A stretch of 52,407 bases of DNA, taken from contig JAAYFL010000086.1 in NCBI GenBank assembly GCA_012728235.1, positions 1-52,407 of the forward strand. Direction: 5' to 3'. The stretch's first letter is position 1, and each line of letters begins with the position of its first letter. The notes below the pieces were generated by a model. The model did no database searches, was not told the origin of the DNA, and worked only from the letters and a program-made list of their open reading frames with translations. The stretch is from Synergistaceae bacterium. Its GTDB lineage: Bacteria > Synergistota > Synergistia > Synergistales > Synergistaceae. Positions 9,157 through 18,779 of the stretch are shown piece after piece. The position numbers were made by a program, and so were the translations under genes.

Positions 9157-10461
9157 ATGAGAACAGGACTAAAAGCAGTTCTAATATTTGTTCTTATACT
9201 GGCTACACGAACCGCATTCGCTACTAATGCGCCGATGGACATTTATGAAGCTATAGATCTTACTTTAAAAAATAATGCTACTCTACGTTCTTTAAAACAG
9301 GAGATTAATAAGGCCACTGCCTTTAAATTAAAGGCAGATGGCGCTTCTTTGCCGTCACTAACTGCCTCTGGCAATATAAACAAACAAAAAGAAAGTATTT
9401 TTGTTTCGGATGGATCTGAACTAAACCAAAGTAAATCAGCGCTAGGAATTATGGAACAAACGCTTTATTCAGGGGGTAAAAACAGCGCAATGCGCAGGCA
9501 ATCCTCACAGAAAAAAGCTATAGCAGAAATGATGATAGCCACAGGGGAAAACCGTGCTTTGGGCGAACTATTCGGTCGTTTTTATAATGTTCTCTTACAA
9601 AAAGAGTATATAAAAGCGGAAGAATCGGCCACAAAAACATCACAAGCACACTATAATAGGACACAAAACATGAATAAGCTGGGACTCTCAACCAAATTGG
9701 AAGTTATAAGAGCAGGTCAGCAGCTCGCGACCGATACTGCGAATTTAATTAAAGCTAAGGGGAACTATGAATCGGCCGAAATCTCTTTGATGAATTTTAT
9801 GGGAATTGAACCCAATGAGCGCAGAACCATTATCGGAGTTCTTGAAGTAGAGAATGTTTTGGGTAATAGAGACGAGTCCTTGTCACATGCCACAGAATTT
9901 AGGTCCGATCTAAAGCAGCTTCAAGAACAGCTAAAACTTCAGGGCAATCAACTGCTAATAGAGAAAAGTGGACTTATGCCAAAGCTGACTCTGACAGGTT
10001 CAGGGGGCTGGAATCACCCCAACTCTAGAAGAAACATAACAGACAACACCTGGACAACGCAGCTGAACATTTCTATTCCCATTTTTGATCGATCTGTTAC
10101 AAGAAGCAATTTAATTACAGCTAAAGCAACTCTTGAACAAGACAAAATAGCTTTGGAACAAAAAGAATTAGATATTAAATCCGAGATAGAAACAGCTTGG
10201 ACATCTATTACTACAGCTTCTTCCAGCCTCAAAGCTTCAGAGAAAGCGCTTGAACTGGCCGAAGAATCTCTTAGACTGGCGCAAGTTGGATATGAAGAGG
10301 GTGTAACTCCTCAAATTGACCTATTAACCGCACAAACAGCTTTAACTTCTGCAAAACTTAATTATGCTAATGCACAATATAATCATCTTATGACAATTGT
10401 GGCTCTAAAAGTAACAGAGGGGACGATTGTTAGATGGAGTGGAGAGAAAAACTTCAAATGA
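9157..10461 (+). CDS. TolC-family outer membrane efflux protein
   Basis: The 434-residue precursor has a signal peptide (about residues 1-22, ending AFA) and two copies of the long helical OEP repeat typical of TolC. The second repeat includes a segment of the form GVTPQIDLLTAQTAL. It forms the trimeric outer-membrane duct for the RND pump. CGGAGGAG lies 7-8 bases before its ATG, and the pump gene stops 19 bases upstream. Its stop overlaps the next start in an ATGA arrangement, so the three pump genes are translationally linked. Confidence 0.92.
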   Translation: MRTGLKAVLIFVLILATRTAFATNAPMDIYEAIDLTLKNNATLRSLKQEINKATAFKLKADGASLPSLTASGNINKQKESIFVSDGSELNQSKSALGIMEQTLYSGGKNSAMRRQSSQKKAIAEMMIATGENRALGELFGRFYNVLLQKEYIKAEESATKTSQAHYNRTQNMNKLGLSTKLEVIRAGQQLATDTANLIKAKGNYESAEISLMNFMGIEPNERRTIIGVLEVENVLGNRDESLSHATEFRSDLKQLQEQLKLQGNQLLIEKSGLMPKLTLTGSGGWNHPNSRRNITDNTWTTQLNISIPIFDRSVTRSNLITAKATLEQDKIALEQKELDIKSEIETAWTSITTASSSLKASEKALELAEESLRLAQVGYEEGVTPQIDLLTAQTALTSAKLNYANAQYNHLMTIVALKVTEGTIVRWSGEKNFK

Positions 10462-11672
10462 ATAAAACGACAAGATTAGTAAACGAAACATCTACAAAAG
10501 AAAAGAATAAAACGGGGAGAAGTTTTAGGATAATTATCCTTCTATCTATCTTTTTCCTGGTGTTTGTAGGGCTGTATAGCAGGCGGGAGAAGATTCTTTC
10601 TCTGTTTAAAACCAATAATAAAAAAGAACAACCTGCTTATGTAAAAGTAGAAACTGTTTCTACCGATAGGACAATACAATTAAGTATTGTCCAAAATATG
10701 TCCTTAGAGGCTATAAACAGAGTTAAATTAATCCCTCGTGTTACTGGAAGACTCGAAAAGTTGCATGTAAAAAAGGGTGACCCCGTCAGAAAAGAACAGG
10801 TGATTGCAACTTTAGAGCATACTCAGCAAGACTCCCAGATTGAAGCAGCAGTGGCAAGTGTTGCTTCTTCTATTGCTGAAACAGAGCGTGCAAAAGCTGA
10901 AATGATGAATGCCAAAACTAATCTCGAACGTTATAAAAGGTTAATTGCTGAGGGATTTAGCACACAACAGCAGTATGACTCTATTGAAACAACGTACTCA
11001 AGCACAAAAGCAAACTACAATGCCGCTATTGCAAAACAGCGTCAGCTCGCTTCTGAACTAAATAGAGTTCGTTCAGCAAGGGGAGATTATATAATCAAAT
11101 CTCCTCTTGACGGAACAGTTCTCGATGATTATTCTCTCGCTCCCGGAGCAATGATTTCTCCAAATACACCTATTTTTGATATAGCAGATCTTACACAATT
11201 AAAAGCAACTCTTAAGATTCCAGAATCAAAAATCTTTGTCGTTAAAGAAAATATGCCCGTTACTCTAAGATTTGATGCCCTTCCCGAAAAAGAGTTTAAC
11301 GGCACGGTAACCAGAATTGATAACTATGTGGCTCCGGATACCCGTACAAGCAATGTAGAAATAGCTTTAAATAATAGAGATACAGGAATGATTCTCCGCC
11401 CCGGCATGTTCGGACAGGCCTCGATAATAGAAAAAGAAAAGAAAGACTGCATCGTCATACCTGATGTAGCCCTTCGCGAAAGAGAAAGTGGTTTTTATGT
11501 TTTAACTGTTGTAGAAAATAAAGCCCTCCTTCGCCCTGTAGAAATAGGAATTAAACAAAATGGAGAGGTTGAGATAATAAAGGGACTTAACAAGGGAGAA
11601 AAAGTTATCATCTTCGGAGGAAGCAATCTAAAAAACGAAGACTATGTAAAGATTCAAGAAGACAATTCTTAA
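10458..11672 (+). CDS. RND periplasmic adaptor (membrane fusion protein)
   Basis: The 404-residue adaptor bridges the RND pump and TolC. After a short cytoplasmic tail, a TM segment (IIILLSIFFLVFVGLY) anchors it; no lipobox is visible. The order of parts is a split biotinyl-lipoyl domain (PRVTGRLEKLHVKKGDPV and later KSPLDGTVLDDYSLAPG), a coiled-coil hairpin, and beta-barrel and membrane-proximal domains. The start chosen is the ATG at 10458, which overlaps the tolC stop as ATGA and follows GGAGTGGAG. Another ATG at 10434 would overlap tolC further and add eight residues. Confidence 0.9.
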   Translation: MNKTTRLVNETSTKEKNKTGRSFRIIILLSIFFLVFVGLYSRREKILSLFKTNNKKEQPAYVKVETVSTDRTIQLSIVQNMSLEAINRVKLIPRVTGRLEKLHVKKGDPVRKEQVIATLEHTQQDSQIEAAVASVASSIAETERAKAEMMNAKTNLERYKRLIAEGFSTQQQYDSIETTYSSTKANYNAAIAKQRQLASELNRVRSARGDYIIKSPLDGTVLDDYSLAPGAMISPNTPIFDIADLTQLKATLKIPESKIFVVKENMPVTLRFDALPEKEFNGTVTRIDNYVAPDTRTSNVEIALNNRDTGMILRPGMFGQASIIEKEKKDCIVIPDVALRERESGFYVLTVVENKALLRPVEIGIKQNGEVEIIKGLNKGEKVIIFGGSNLKNEDYVKIQEDNS

Positions 11673-11702
11673 CCTTATAATTATTATTTAGGAGGAATTT
11701 TA

Positions 11703-12452
11703 ATGTTTAAATTAGTTCTTATTCGACATGGCGAAAGTAAATGGAACAAGGAAAACCGATTTACAGGTTGGACAGATGTTCCTTTGTCGGAGAGAGGTGT
11801 TCAAGAAGCAAGAGCTGCAGGAGAACTCCTGAAAAATAAAGGTTATTATTTTGATAAAGCCTATACTTCTGTACTAAAAAGAGCTATAAAAACTCTGTGG
11901 GGATTGCTTGAGGAAATGGATTTAATGTGGATTCCTATTGAGAAAACACCTATGCTAAATGAACGACACTACGGTAAATTACAGGGACTCGATAAAAGCG
12001 AAACCGCAGAACAGTACGGCGATGAGCAAGTTAAAATTTGGAGAAGAAGTTATGACGTTCCTCCTCCACTTCTAAGCAAATCAGATGAGCGTTTCCCTGG
12101 AACCGAACCTCGATACAAAGACCTAAAAGACGAAGAGCTTCCACTGGGAGAATGTCTCGCTGACACGGTAAAAAGAGTAATTCCATACTGGAGCAGCGAG
12201 ATTGCCCCAGAAATAAAATTAGGGAAAAAAATAATAATAGCGGCTCACGGAAATAGCCTTCGCGCTCTTATTAAATATCTTGACAACATCTCTGATAAAG
12301 ACATCTTGGAGTTAAACATCCCTACAGGGATTCCTCTCGTATATGAGTTAGATGAAAACCTAAAACCTATCAAACACTATTTTCTTGGGGATGAAGAAGC
12401 AATTGCTGCCGCGCAACAAGCTGTAGCCAATCAAGGTACTTCAAATAAGTAA
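11703..12452 (+). CDS. gpmA: 2,3-bisphosphoglycerate-dependent phosphoglycerate mutase
   Basis: The 249-residue enzyme interconverts 3- and 2-phosphoglycerate in glycolysis and gluconeogenesis. The phosphohistidine motif is [10 protein letters not shown] at the N terminus, followed by FTGWTD, the acid/base ERHYGKLQG region and the second histidine in AAHGNSLRA. The length is characteristic of the cofactor-dependent GpmA type. It has an ideal ribosome binding site (AGGAGG) and lies 30 bases after the adaptor gene, so it may be read through from the pump operon; a functional link is not obvious. Confidence 0.96.
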   Translation: MFKLVLIRHGESKWNKENRFTGWTDVPLSERGVQEARAAGELLKNKGYYFDKAYTSVLKRAIKTLWGLLEEMDLMWIPIEKTPMLNERHYGKLQGLDKSETAEQYGDEQVKIWRRSYDVPPPLLSKSDERFPGTEPRYKDLKDEELPLGECLADTVKRVIPYWSSEIAPEIKLGKKIIIAAHGNSLRALIKYLDNISDKDILELNIPTGIPLVYELDENLKPIKHYFLGDEEAIAAAQQAVANQGTSNK

Positions 12453-12486
12453 TATCAACACAATAAAATAGAGTAACTATGGATTT

Positions 12487-12526
12487 ATAAGCCCTGAATA
12501 TATATAATATATTCAGGGCTTATTTT
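12487..12526 (+). terminator. Intrinsic terminator after gpmA
   Basis: A 15-bp stem (12487-12501 with 12508-12522) containing AAGCCCTGAAT and its complement ends in a TTATTTT tract. It separates the pump-gpmA unit from the permease gene. Confidence 0.88.
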
Positions 12527-12570
12527 CTGCAATCGGTTGCAAATCTTTTAAAATTTTTCGGAGGTGTATT

Positions 12571-13947
12571 ATGGCTAGAAAAAAACTTGTTTACGGTATC
12601 AACGATCGTCCGACAACTCCTATCCTTATCCTTGCAGGTGCTCAACATGTACTTACTCTATTTGGAGCGACAACTCTTGTCCCTCTTATTTTTGGCCCTG
12701 CTATGGGTATGACGACACAGCAAATTGGAGCTTTTATCGGTTGTGTTTATTTCGCTATGGGAATAGCAACTCTAATACAGACACATCCTAAGCTTGGCTC
12801 AGGATTGCCTATAGTCCAAGGCTCTAGCTTCAGTTTTATTCCTCCTATTATGACAATAATAGGAGCATATAAAGCGATGGGGCCAGACGTGGTAATGCAA
12901 TATATCGGAGGCGCTCTAATAGTTGGAGGGCTCGTGCTAGCTCTTCTGGGCTATAGTAAAATAGTGGGACGTATAACAAAATTTATTACCCCCATAGTCA
13001 TTGGACCTACTATCATGGCTATAGGCTTTACTCTTGCTCCTGTAGCGATTCAGTCCAATGCCGCCAACTACTGGCCAATTTCTTTGCTAGTTGTGCTTCT
13101 TGTTTTTTTCTTTAGCATTGTCAGCAAAAATAAGTATTTCAATATCTTCGCTGTACTCGGTTCCATAACAATCGCATATATTCTATGCTTGCTTCTTTCT
13201 TTGGCCGGTGTTTTTTCACCAGATCATGCTGCTTTCATAAATCTCAAAGGGGTCATTGAAGCACCTTGGCTTCGACTCAACATATTTATGCCTTGGGGCG
13301 TGCCTAAATTCTCTGGATTGGCAATTGGTGCCATCTCTGCCGGATTTTTCTGCTGCATGATTGAATCTATAGGGGACTATCATAACTGTGCTTTTGCCGC
13401 CGGCATAGAAGATCCCACTCCAGATCAAATAAACAGAGGGCTTGGTGCAGAGGGTGCTACATGTGCTCTTTGCGGCGTGTTTGGCGCTGTGGGCACCACT
13501 TCATACACTGAAAACATCGGGCTTATTGGAATAACAGGGGTTGCAAGCCGACATGTTGTAAGGGCTGGTGCTGTTATCCTCATTATTTTATCTTTAATTG
13601 GAAAACTTGGAGCTCTCATTGCCACAATGCCATCTCCGATTATCGGTGGAGCATATATCACCCTTTTCGGCACCATAGGCGCACTTGGGATACAAAACCT
13701 CATGAGAGCAGACATGGGAAGCCAGAGAAACATTCTAATCGTTGGTTTTTCCTTCCTGATGGCACTTGGACTTCCCGGTTGGGTTGCAGAACAAGAACTT
13801 CTTTTTAAAAGTGGACTTGGTGATACTCTTGGCGGCACTATCTGGGCAATTATGAATACTCCTATGGCTGTTGCGGGAATACTGGCCGCTATTTGCGATA
13901 ACATAATACCAGGAACCGATGAAGAACGGGGCATTAAACCAAGATAA
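12571..13947 (+). CDS. NCS2-family nucleobase permease (uracil/xanthine type)
   Basis: The 458-residue protein has about 12-14 hydrophobic segments and the features of the nucleobase:cation symporter 2 family: the early GAQHVLTLFGATTLVP motif, GLPIVQGSSFSF, and TSYTENIGLIGITGVASR in the substrate and cation site region. It would import uracil, xanthine or another purine with protons. GGAGGTG precedes the ATG at a good distance. It is flanked by terminators on both sides, so it is probably monocistronic. The exact base cannot be assigned; ENIG in place of QNVG leans towards the uracil branch. Confidence 0.88.
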   Translation: MARKKLVYGINDRPTTPILILAGAQHVLTLFGATTLVPLIFGPAMGMTTQQIGAFIGCVYFAMGIATLIQTHPKLGSGLPIVQGSSFSFIPPIMTIIGAYKAMGPDVVMQYIGGALIVGGLVLALLGYSKIVGRITKFITPIVIGPTIMAIGFTLAPVAIQSNAANYWPISLLVVLLVFFFSIVSKNKYFNIFAVLGSITIAYILCLLLSLAGVFSPDHAAFINLKGVIEAPWLRLNIFMPWGVPKFSGLAIGAISAGFFCCMIESIGDYHNCAFAAGIEDPTPDQINRGLGAEGATCALCGVFGAVGTTSYTENIGLIGITGVASRHVVRAGAVILIILSLIGKLGALIATMPSPIIGGAYITLFGTIGALGIQNLMRADMGSQRNILIVGFSFLMALGLPGWVAEQELLFKSGLGDTLGGTIWAIMNTPMAVAGILAAICDNIIPGTDEERGIKPR

Positions 13948-13972
13948 AAAACATCATTAAATATTTCATAGG

Positions 13973-14020
13973 ATAATGGAGCGGAATCACATATTATTGT
14001 TATTCCGCTCCATTATTTTA
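13973..14020 (+). terminator. Intrinsic terminator after the NCS2 permease
   Basis: Arms 13973-13987 and 14002-14016 form a 15-bp stem containing GGAGCGGAAT and its complement, with a 14-base loop and a short T-rich tail. Bases 14021-14143 hold the arn leader, where AATGGT and ACCATT (about 14063-14083) form a weak dyad; no PmrA- or PhoP-type box was recognised. Confidence 0.85.
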
Positions 14021-14143
14021 TTAAATTCTTCTTTCATTATATAATTATGAATATTCAAGTAATGGTCTATCTGTATACCATTTATATTTTAATAAAGGTA
14101 ATATGGTAATACGACGAGTTTTTATTCGGAAGGAGATACTATA

Positions 14144-15808
14144 ATGATAGGGTTTCACAATAAGCACAAATCCTTCATTTACATTGCAATAATTTTTGCC
14201 ATATTGGCAATATACTTAATTCCTCTTGGATCTCACGCTCTTATTGAACCCGACGAGGGCCGGTATTCAGAAATACCTAGAGAAATGATAGAATCCGGAG
14301 ATTTTATAACACCCAAATTAAATTATATTAAATATTTTGAGAAACCAGTGCTTCACTACTGGATGAACGCTATTAGTTTCATGCTCTTCGGACAAAATGA
14401 ATTTGCTGCTCGATTATTTACAGCCAGCTGCGCAATCCTTGGAATTATTGCTACGGGGGCATTGGGATCTTTTATATTTGGTGGGGCCTCCGGACTTTTA
14501 TCTGCCATAATTACAGCTTTCTCTTTACTCTATTTTGCCATAGGCACAATAAATATTACGGATATGCCGCTTTCCTTTTTTATAACTATGGCACTCGTAA
14601 GTTTTTATTTTGCTCATATAGGAGAAAACAAAAAGTGGTATCTTCTTTTTTACGCTTCAATGGCGTTGGGAGTGCTGACAAAGGGATTGGTGGCAATCAT
14701 TCTTCCCGGTGGGGTAATATTTTGTTATATTCTTATCACACGCAAGTGGAAGCTGTTTATTGAAGCTCTATACATCCCGGGAATTATCCTATTCTTTTTA
14801 ATTTCCGTACCCTGGTTCTGGCTTGTTTGTAAAGAGAACCCTGACTTTTTTCACTTTTTCTTTATACAGGAACATTTTTTACGTTACGCTACTAAAATGC
14901 ATGGCAGATATGAGCCTTTCTGGTTTTTTATACCTATGATTCCGGCCGGCTTAATGCCCTGGACCGGATTTTTATTTTCTCTTTTTTCTAAAAAAAGCAT
15001 CCTTTTTTCCCCGGCCAATAAAAAAACTAAAGACTCGAATATTTTCCTTCTAGCTTGGTTTGGTGTTATTTTACTTTTTTATTCTCTATCAAGCTCAAAG
15101 CTTATTCCTTATATCGTTCCCTGCATACCTCCTCTTGCAATTCTTATTGCTGCAGACATATCTCGTATGGTTGAAAATAAGCGTTGGCACGGCCATGCCC
15201 TGTTATGGACTAGTGGGATTGCCCTGTTTTTCTCAACGGCATTTCTTGCCTATGCTTTTTTCGGAGACAGAGTGCCGTCAGAAAATACCTTGCCCATCGC
15301 GATAAAAACGTCTTTGGGACTTCTTATCGGCCCTTTTCTTGCACTGCTTTTATCTCATCCGAAAATCAAAAACTTTAAAGCGGCAGTAACAGCTTTAACC
15401 CTTTCATCTCTAATATTTATATATTCACTTTTAGGAGTATATGCCATTATTGGAGAAACTCGCTCCACCAAAGCACTGTCTGAGGTGATAATAAAAGAGA
15501 TACAACCTGAAGAAATTATTGTCTCTTATGGAGAAGTTCTCCAGGGACTTCCTTTCTACACGAAACAAAGAGTGATGCTAGTTGACTATTTTGGAGAGTT
15601 GGAATTCGGAGGAAAACAGAAAGAAGGAGATGGCTGGTTCCTCACAAAAGAGGAGTTCCTGCCAGAATGGATAAATAAAACAAGGTCATTTATTCTTGTC
15701 GTAGAAAAAAAACGAATGAATCTTCTCTTCCCTGACGGGAACACAAGAGAGACAAAGAGAATTGAAATAGGAGATTTTATCGTAATATTTAACAGGAGGA
15801 CTAAATAA
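14144..15808 (+). CDS. arnT: ArnT: undecaprenyl phosphate-Ara4N:lipid A 4-amino-4-deoxy-L-arabinosyltransferase (GT83/PMT fold)
   Basis: The 554-residue polytopic protein matches ArnT in length and topology. The first periplasmic loop carries EPDEGRYSEIPREM and the KYFEKPVLHYW motif of the family, which holds catalytic acidic residues. It transfers Ara4N from its undecaprenyl carrier to lipid A phosphate on the periplasmic face, reducing binding of polymyxin and cationic peptides. AAGGAG precedes the ATG. Being first in an eight-gene arn cluster makes ArnT much likelier than a generic PMT family member. Confidence 0.88.
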   Translation: MIGFHNKHKSFIYIAIIFAILAIYLIPLGSHALIEPDEGRYSEIPREMIESGDFITPKLNYIKYFEKPVLHYWMNAISFMLFGQNEFAARLFTASCAILGIIATGALGSFIFGGASGLLSAIITAFSLLYFAIGTINITDMPLSFFITMALVSFYFAHIGENKKWYLLFYASMALGVLTKGLVAIILPGGVIFCYILITRKWKLFIEALYIPGIILFFLISVPWFWLVCKENPDFFHFFFIQEHFLRYATKMHGRYEPFWFFIPMIPAGLMPWTGFLFSLFSKKSILFSPANKKTKDSNIFLLAWFGVILLFYSLSSSKLIPYIVPCIPPLAILIAADISRMVENKRWHGHALLWTSGIALFFSTAFLAYAFFGDRVPSENTLPIAIKTSLGLLIGPFLALLLSHPKIKNFKAAVTALTLSSLIFIYSLLGVYAIIGETRSTKALSEVIIKEIQPEEIIVSYGEVLQGLPFYTKQRVMLVDYFGELEFGGKQKEGDGWFLTKEEFLPEWINKTRSFILVVEKKRMNLLFPDGNTRETKRIEIGDFIVIFNRRTK

Positions 15809-15810
15809 TA

Positions 15811-16977
15811 ATGAGAAAAGACTTTCTTCCCTTCGCTAAACCCTCTATAGGAGAAGACGCTATAGCAGATGTAGCTGAATCCATGCGTTCTGGTTGGATT
15901 GCAATGGGACCGAAAACTATTCGCTTTGAAGAAGATTTTTCAAAATATAATAATGCAACTTGGTCTCTATCCGTCAATTCGGCAACAGCTGGCCTTCATT
16001 TGGCTCTTATGGCTCTCGATATTGGTCCGGGAGATGAAGTTATTACTACACCAATGACGTTCGCCGCAACGATAAATACAATTCTTTTTGTCGGAGCGAA
16101 ACCGATTCTTGCCGATATAGACAGAAATACTTTAAATATCGTTCCTGAAAACATTGAGAAGCTGATCACTCCGTCGACTAAAGCCATTATTCCCGTACAT
16201 TTCGCCGGAATGCCCTGTGACATGGACAAAATTGAAACAATAGCGAGAAAATACAATCTGGCTATCATTGAAGATGCCGCACACGCTCTTGGGGCATCAT
16301 ATAAAAATAAAAAAATAGGTGCTGACAAAGGAGCAAGAAGAGCAGCTGTCTTTAGCTTCCATCCCACAAAAAACATAACAACAGGAGAGGGTGGAATGAT
16401 CTGCACAGAAGATGAAGAGTTTGCGGAAAAAGTAATGGTTTTAAGACAAAATGGAATGTCAAAGGGCGCATGGAACAGATATTCAGCGAAGGGATCTTCA
16501 AATTATGACATATTCTTTCCTGGATTAAAATACACAACGACAGATATACAAGCAGCAATAGGAATTTCCCAGCTCAAACAGCTTGAACAATTTAACAAAA
16601 GACGCAGAGAAATCGTTGATTTTTACAAAAATGAACTTGCGGATTTAAAAGCGATTAAACTTCCCACCCCAGCACCTTGGGAACATACTCATAGTTGGCA
16701 TATATTTACTCCCCTTATTGACATAGACTACCTCGGAATGACAAGGGATGACTTTATGACAAAAATGAAAGAGAGAAACATAGGCACGGCGCTACATTAC
16801 CAGGCGCTACACCTATTCACATGTTTCCATGAAGTCACCGGTCTGGGTAGAGGTGATTTGCCGGAAGCCGAATATGTCTCCGACCGGATTTTATCCCTGC
16901 CTCTCTTTCCTGCAATGACAGATGAAGATACAGTGGATGTTGTCAGAGCAGTTCGTGACATTTGTGAGGGAAAATAA
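15811..16977 (+). CDS. arnB: ArnB: UDP-Ara4O (UDP-4-keto-pentose) aminotransferase
   Basis: The 388-residue DegT/DnrJ/EryC1/StrS aminotransferase converts UDP-4-keto-pentose to UDP-Ara4N with glutamate. The PLP lysine sits in FSFHPTKNITTGEGG, and the conserved IEDAAHALGA segment carries the PLP-binding aspartate. The length is close to the enteric enzyme. It starts 2 bases after the arnT stop, with AGGAGG overlapping the arnT end, so it is tightly coupled. Family members also make other amino sugars, but position in the arn cluster settles the role. Confidence 0.92.
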   Translation: MRKDFLPFAKPSIGEDAIADVAESMRSGWIAMGPKTIRFEEDFSKYNNATWSLSVNSATAGLHLALMALDIGPGDEVITTPMTFAATINTILFVGAKPILADIDRNTLNIVPENIEKLITPSTKAIIPVHFAGMPCDMDKIETIARKYNLAIIEDAAHALGASYKNKKIGADKGARRAAVFSFHPTKNITTGEGGMICTEDEEFAEKVMVLRQNGMSKGAWNRYSAKGSSNYDIFFPGLKYTTTDIQAAIGISQLKQLEQFNKRRREIVDFYKNELADLKAIKLPTPAPWEHTHSWHIFTPLIDIDYLGMTRDDFMTKMKERNIGTALHYQALHLFTCFHEVTGLGRGDLPEAEYVSDRILSLPLFPAMTDEDTVDVVRAVRDICEGK

Positions 16978-16978
16978 A

Positions 16979-17914
16979 ATGACACCTGAAATTTCAGTTG
17001 TAATCCCGGCATATAACGAAGAAGAAACATTACAGAAACTTTTTGATTCCTTGTACCGAGTAATGAAGGAGTTAAACCGCTCATTTGAGATTATTTTTGT
17101 AAATGATGGCAGCAAGGACAATACCCTAAATATTCTCCGTACTCTTTGTAAAAAGCATTCAGAAATAAGAGTCGTAGATCTTAATGGCAATTTCGGACAA
17201 CACATGGCAATTATGGCAGGATTTGGACAAGTACAAGGCAATAAGATAATTACACTTGACGCAGACTTACAAAATCCTCCGGAAGAAATTCCTAAAATTA
17301 TCGCTGAAATGGACAAGGGACATGATGTGGTGGGATCTTACAGAATTAACAGACAGGACCCAATATTTAGAAAAATTGCTTCCAAAATAGTAAATAAAAT
17401 TACGAATAAAATAGCCAAGCTTAATATAAGAGACTATGGCTGTATGCTTCGGGGCTATGATAGAAAAATTGTAGACATTATCAATGAAAGTCAGGAATCT
17501 ACAACTTTTATCCCAGCTCTTGGACAAAAATTCGCCGCCAACCCCGTAGAAATTCCGGTTGCACACAAGGAAAGAGAAAGCGGTACATCTAAATACGGAA
17601 TTTTCCAACTCATTAGACTTAATTTTGATTTAGTGACAAGCTTCTCTATCTTTCCTCTACAAATGGTGACAGTGGTTGGTATGTCTATATCTTTTTTCTC
17701 ATTCATACTTGTTTGTTACCTCTTTCTTCGCAGACTCGTATTAGGGCCGGAGGCTGAAGGACTCTTTACCTTGATGGCAATTCAATTTTTCCTAATAGGA
17801 ATTACTCTATTCAGTCTCGGGATCGTGGGAGAATATATGGGACGTATTTATAGAGAAGTAAGCAGACGCCCAAGATATACAATAAGAAAAATATTTGAGC
17901 ATAATGAGCCCTAG
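16979..17914 (+). CDS. arnC: ArnC: undecaprenyl-phosphate Ara4FN transferase (GT2)
   Basis: The 311-residue protein has a GT2 glycosyltransferase domain (VVIPAYNEEETL, FVNDGSKDNT, DADLQNPPEEIPK) followed by two C-terminal TM helices and GIVGEYMGRIYRE, as in ArnC and related polyprenyl-phosphate transferases. It loads Ara4FN onto undecaprenyl phosphate at the cytoplasmic face. The start is the ATG at 16979, directly after the arnB stop and behind GAGGGA; a longer reading from 16922 would overlap arnB by 56 bases and is unlikely. Its last codons overlap the following formyltransferase gene. Confidence 0.92.
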   Translation: MTPEISVVIPAYNEEETLQKLFDSLYRVMKELNRSFEIIFVNDGSKDNTLNILRTLCKKHSEIRVVDLNGNFGQHMAIMAGFGQVQGNKIITLDADLQNPPEEIPKIIAEMDKGHDVVGSYRINRQDPIFRKIASKIVNKITNKIAKLNIRDYGCMLRGYDRKIVDIINESQESTTFIPALGQKFAANPVEIPVAHKERESGTSKYGIFQLIRLNFDLVTSFSIFPLQMVTVVGMSISFFSFILVCYLFLRRLVLGPEAEGLFTLMAIQFFLIGITLFSLGIVGEYMGRIYREVSRRPRYTIRKIFEHNEP

Positions 17915-18776
17915 ACCTAAGATTTTACTGTTCGCATATAGTGAAGTAGGAAGTTTGTGTCTTGATGCATTAGTGAAAGACAAAGCAAATATTGTAGCTG
18001 TATATACTCACGAGGACGACCCAAATGAAGAGATTTGGTTTCGTTCCGTAAAAAGAATAGCGGAAGAAAATAATATTCCTGTTAAAACCCCTCGAAAACT
18101 AGAACCTGCTGATATTGAAGAAATAAGACTGCTTGAACCAGAGCTTATTTTATCAATCTACTACAGAGCTATGATTCCCAAAGATGTCCTTGATATTCCT
18201 CACCTTGGAGCATATAACATTCATGGCTCTCTCCTGCCAAAATATAGAGGCCGAGCTTGTATAAATTGGGCCGTTTTAAATGGTGAAAATGAGACAGGGG
18301 CAACTCTTCATGTTATGACGGAATTCGCAGACAGAGGAGATATAATCGCACAAAAATCTCTTCCAATCCTTTTTGAGGACACCGGACATGATGTCTTTTT
18401 AAAAGTTGCCGATGTCGCACGTAAGATTTTGATGGACTCAATAAATGCTCTTGAAACGGGGACTGCAATAAGAACCCCTCAGGATGAATCTCAAGCCACT
18501 AAGTTTGGGAAGCGTACTCCGGAGGACGGAAAGATTGATTGGGACAAAACGGCGATTGAAATATATAATCTTATACGTTCACTAACTCATCCCTTCCCAG
18601 GTGCATTCACTACTTGGAACGGCAAGAGGGTGTTTATTTGGGAAGCGAAACCGGAAGAGGGAACGGGGCCTCCCGGAGAAATAATCTCCAAAAATCCTAT
18701 GCTTGTAGGTACGGGAAGTGGATTGCTCAGAATAATCAATTTTCAGCCGGAAGGCGAACCAGAAAGGAATGCATAA
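17904..18776 (+). CDS. arnA: ArnA formyltransferase domain as a separate protein (UDP-Ara4N formyltransferase)
   Basis: The 290-residue protein matches the N-terminal half of enteric ArnA. The catalytic Asn and His are in NIHGSLLPKYRGRA, and the catalytic Asp lies in the ADRGDIIAQ segment. A C-terminal OB-like domain follows (FGKRTPEDGKIDW, HPFPGAFTTW). It uses 10-formyl-THF to formylate UDP-Ara4N. In enterobacteria this domain is fused to the decarboxylase; here a stop and a new start separate them by 3 bases. The start is ambiguous: ATG at 17904 or TTG at 17895, both overlapping arnC; the upstream ribosome binding site is weak, suggesting coupling. Confidence 0.88.
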   Translation: MSPRPKILLFAYSEVGSLCLDALVKDKANIVAVYTHEDDPNEEIWFRSVKRIAEENNIPVKTPRKLEPADIEEIRLLEPELILSIYYRAMIPKDVLDIPHLGAYNIHGSLLPKYRGRACINWAVLNGENETGATLHVMTEFADRGDIIAQKSLPILFEDTGHDVFLKVADVARKILMDSINALETGTAIRTPQDESQATKFGKRTPEDGKIDWDKTAIEIYNLIRSLTHPFPGAFTTWNGKRVFIWEAKPEEGTGPPGEIISKNPMLVGTGSGLLRIINFQPEGEPERNA

Positions 18777-18779
18777 AAA

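Noticed and set aside
13425-13934. Minus-strand open frame of 169 codons in the NCS2 permease gene
   Set aside because: Antisense shadow of a clear permease; low-complexity composition and no homologous features.
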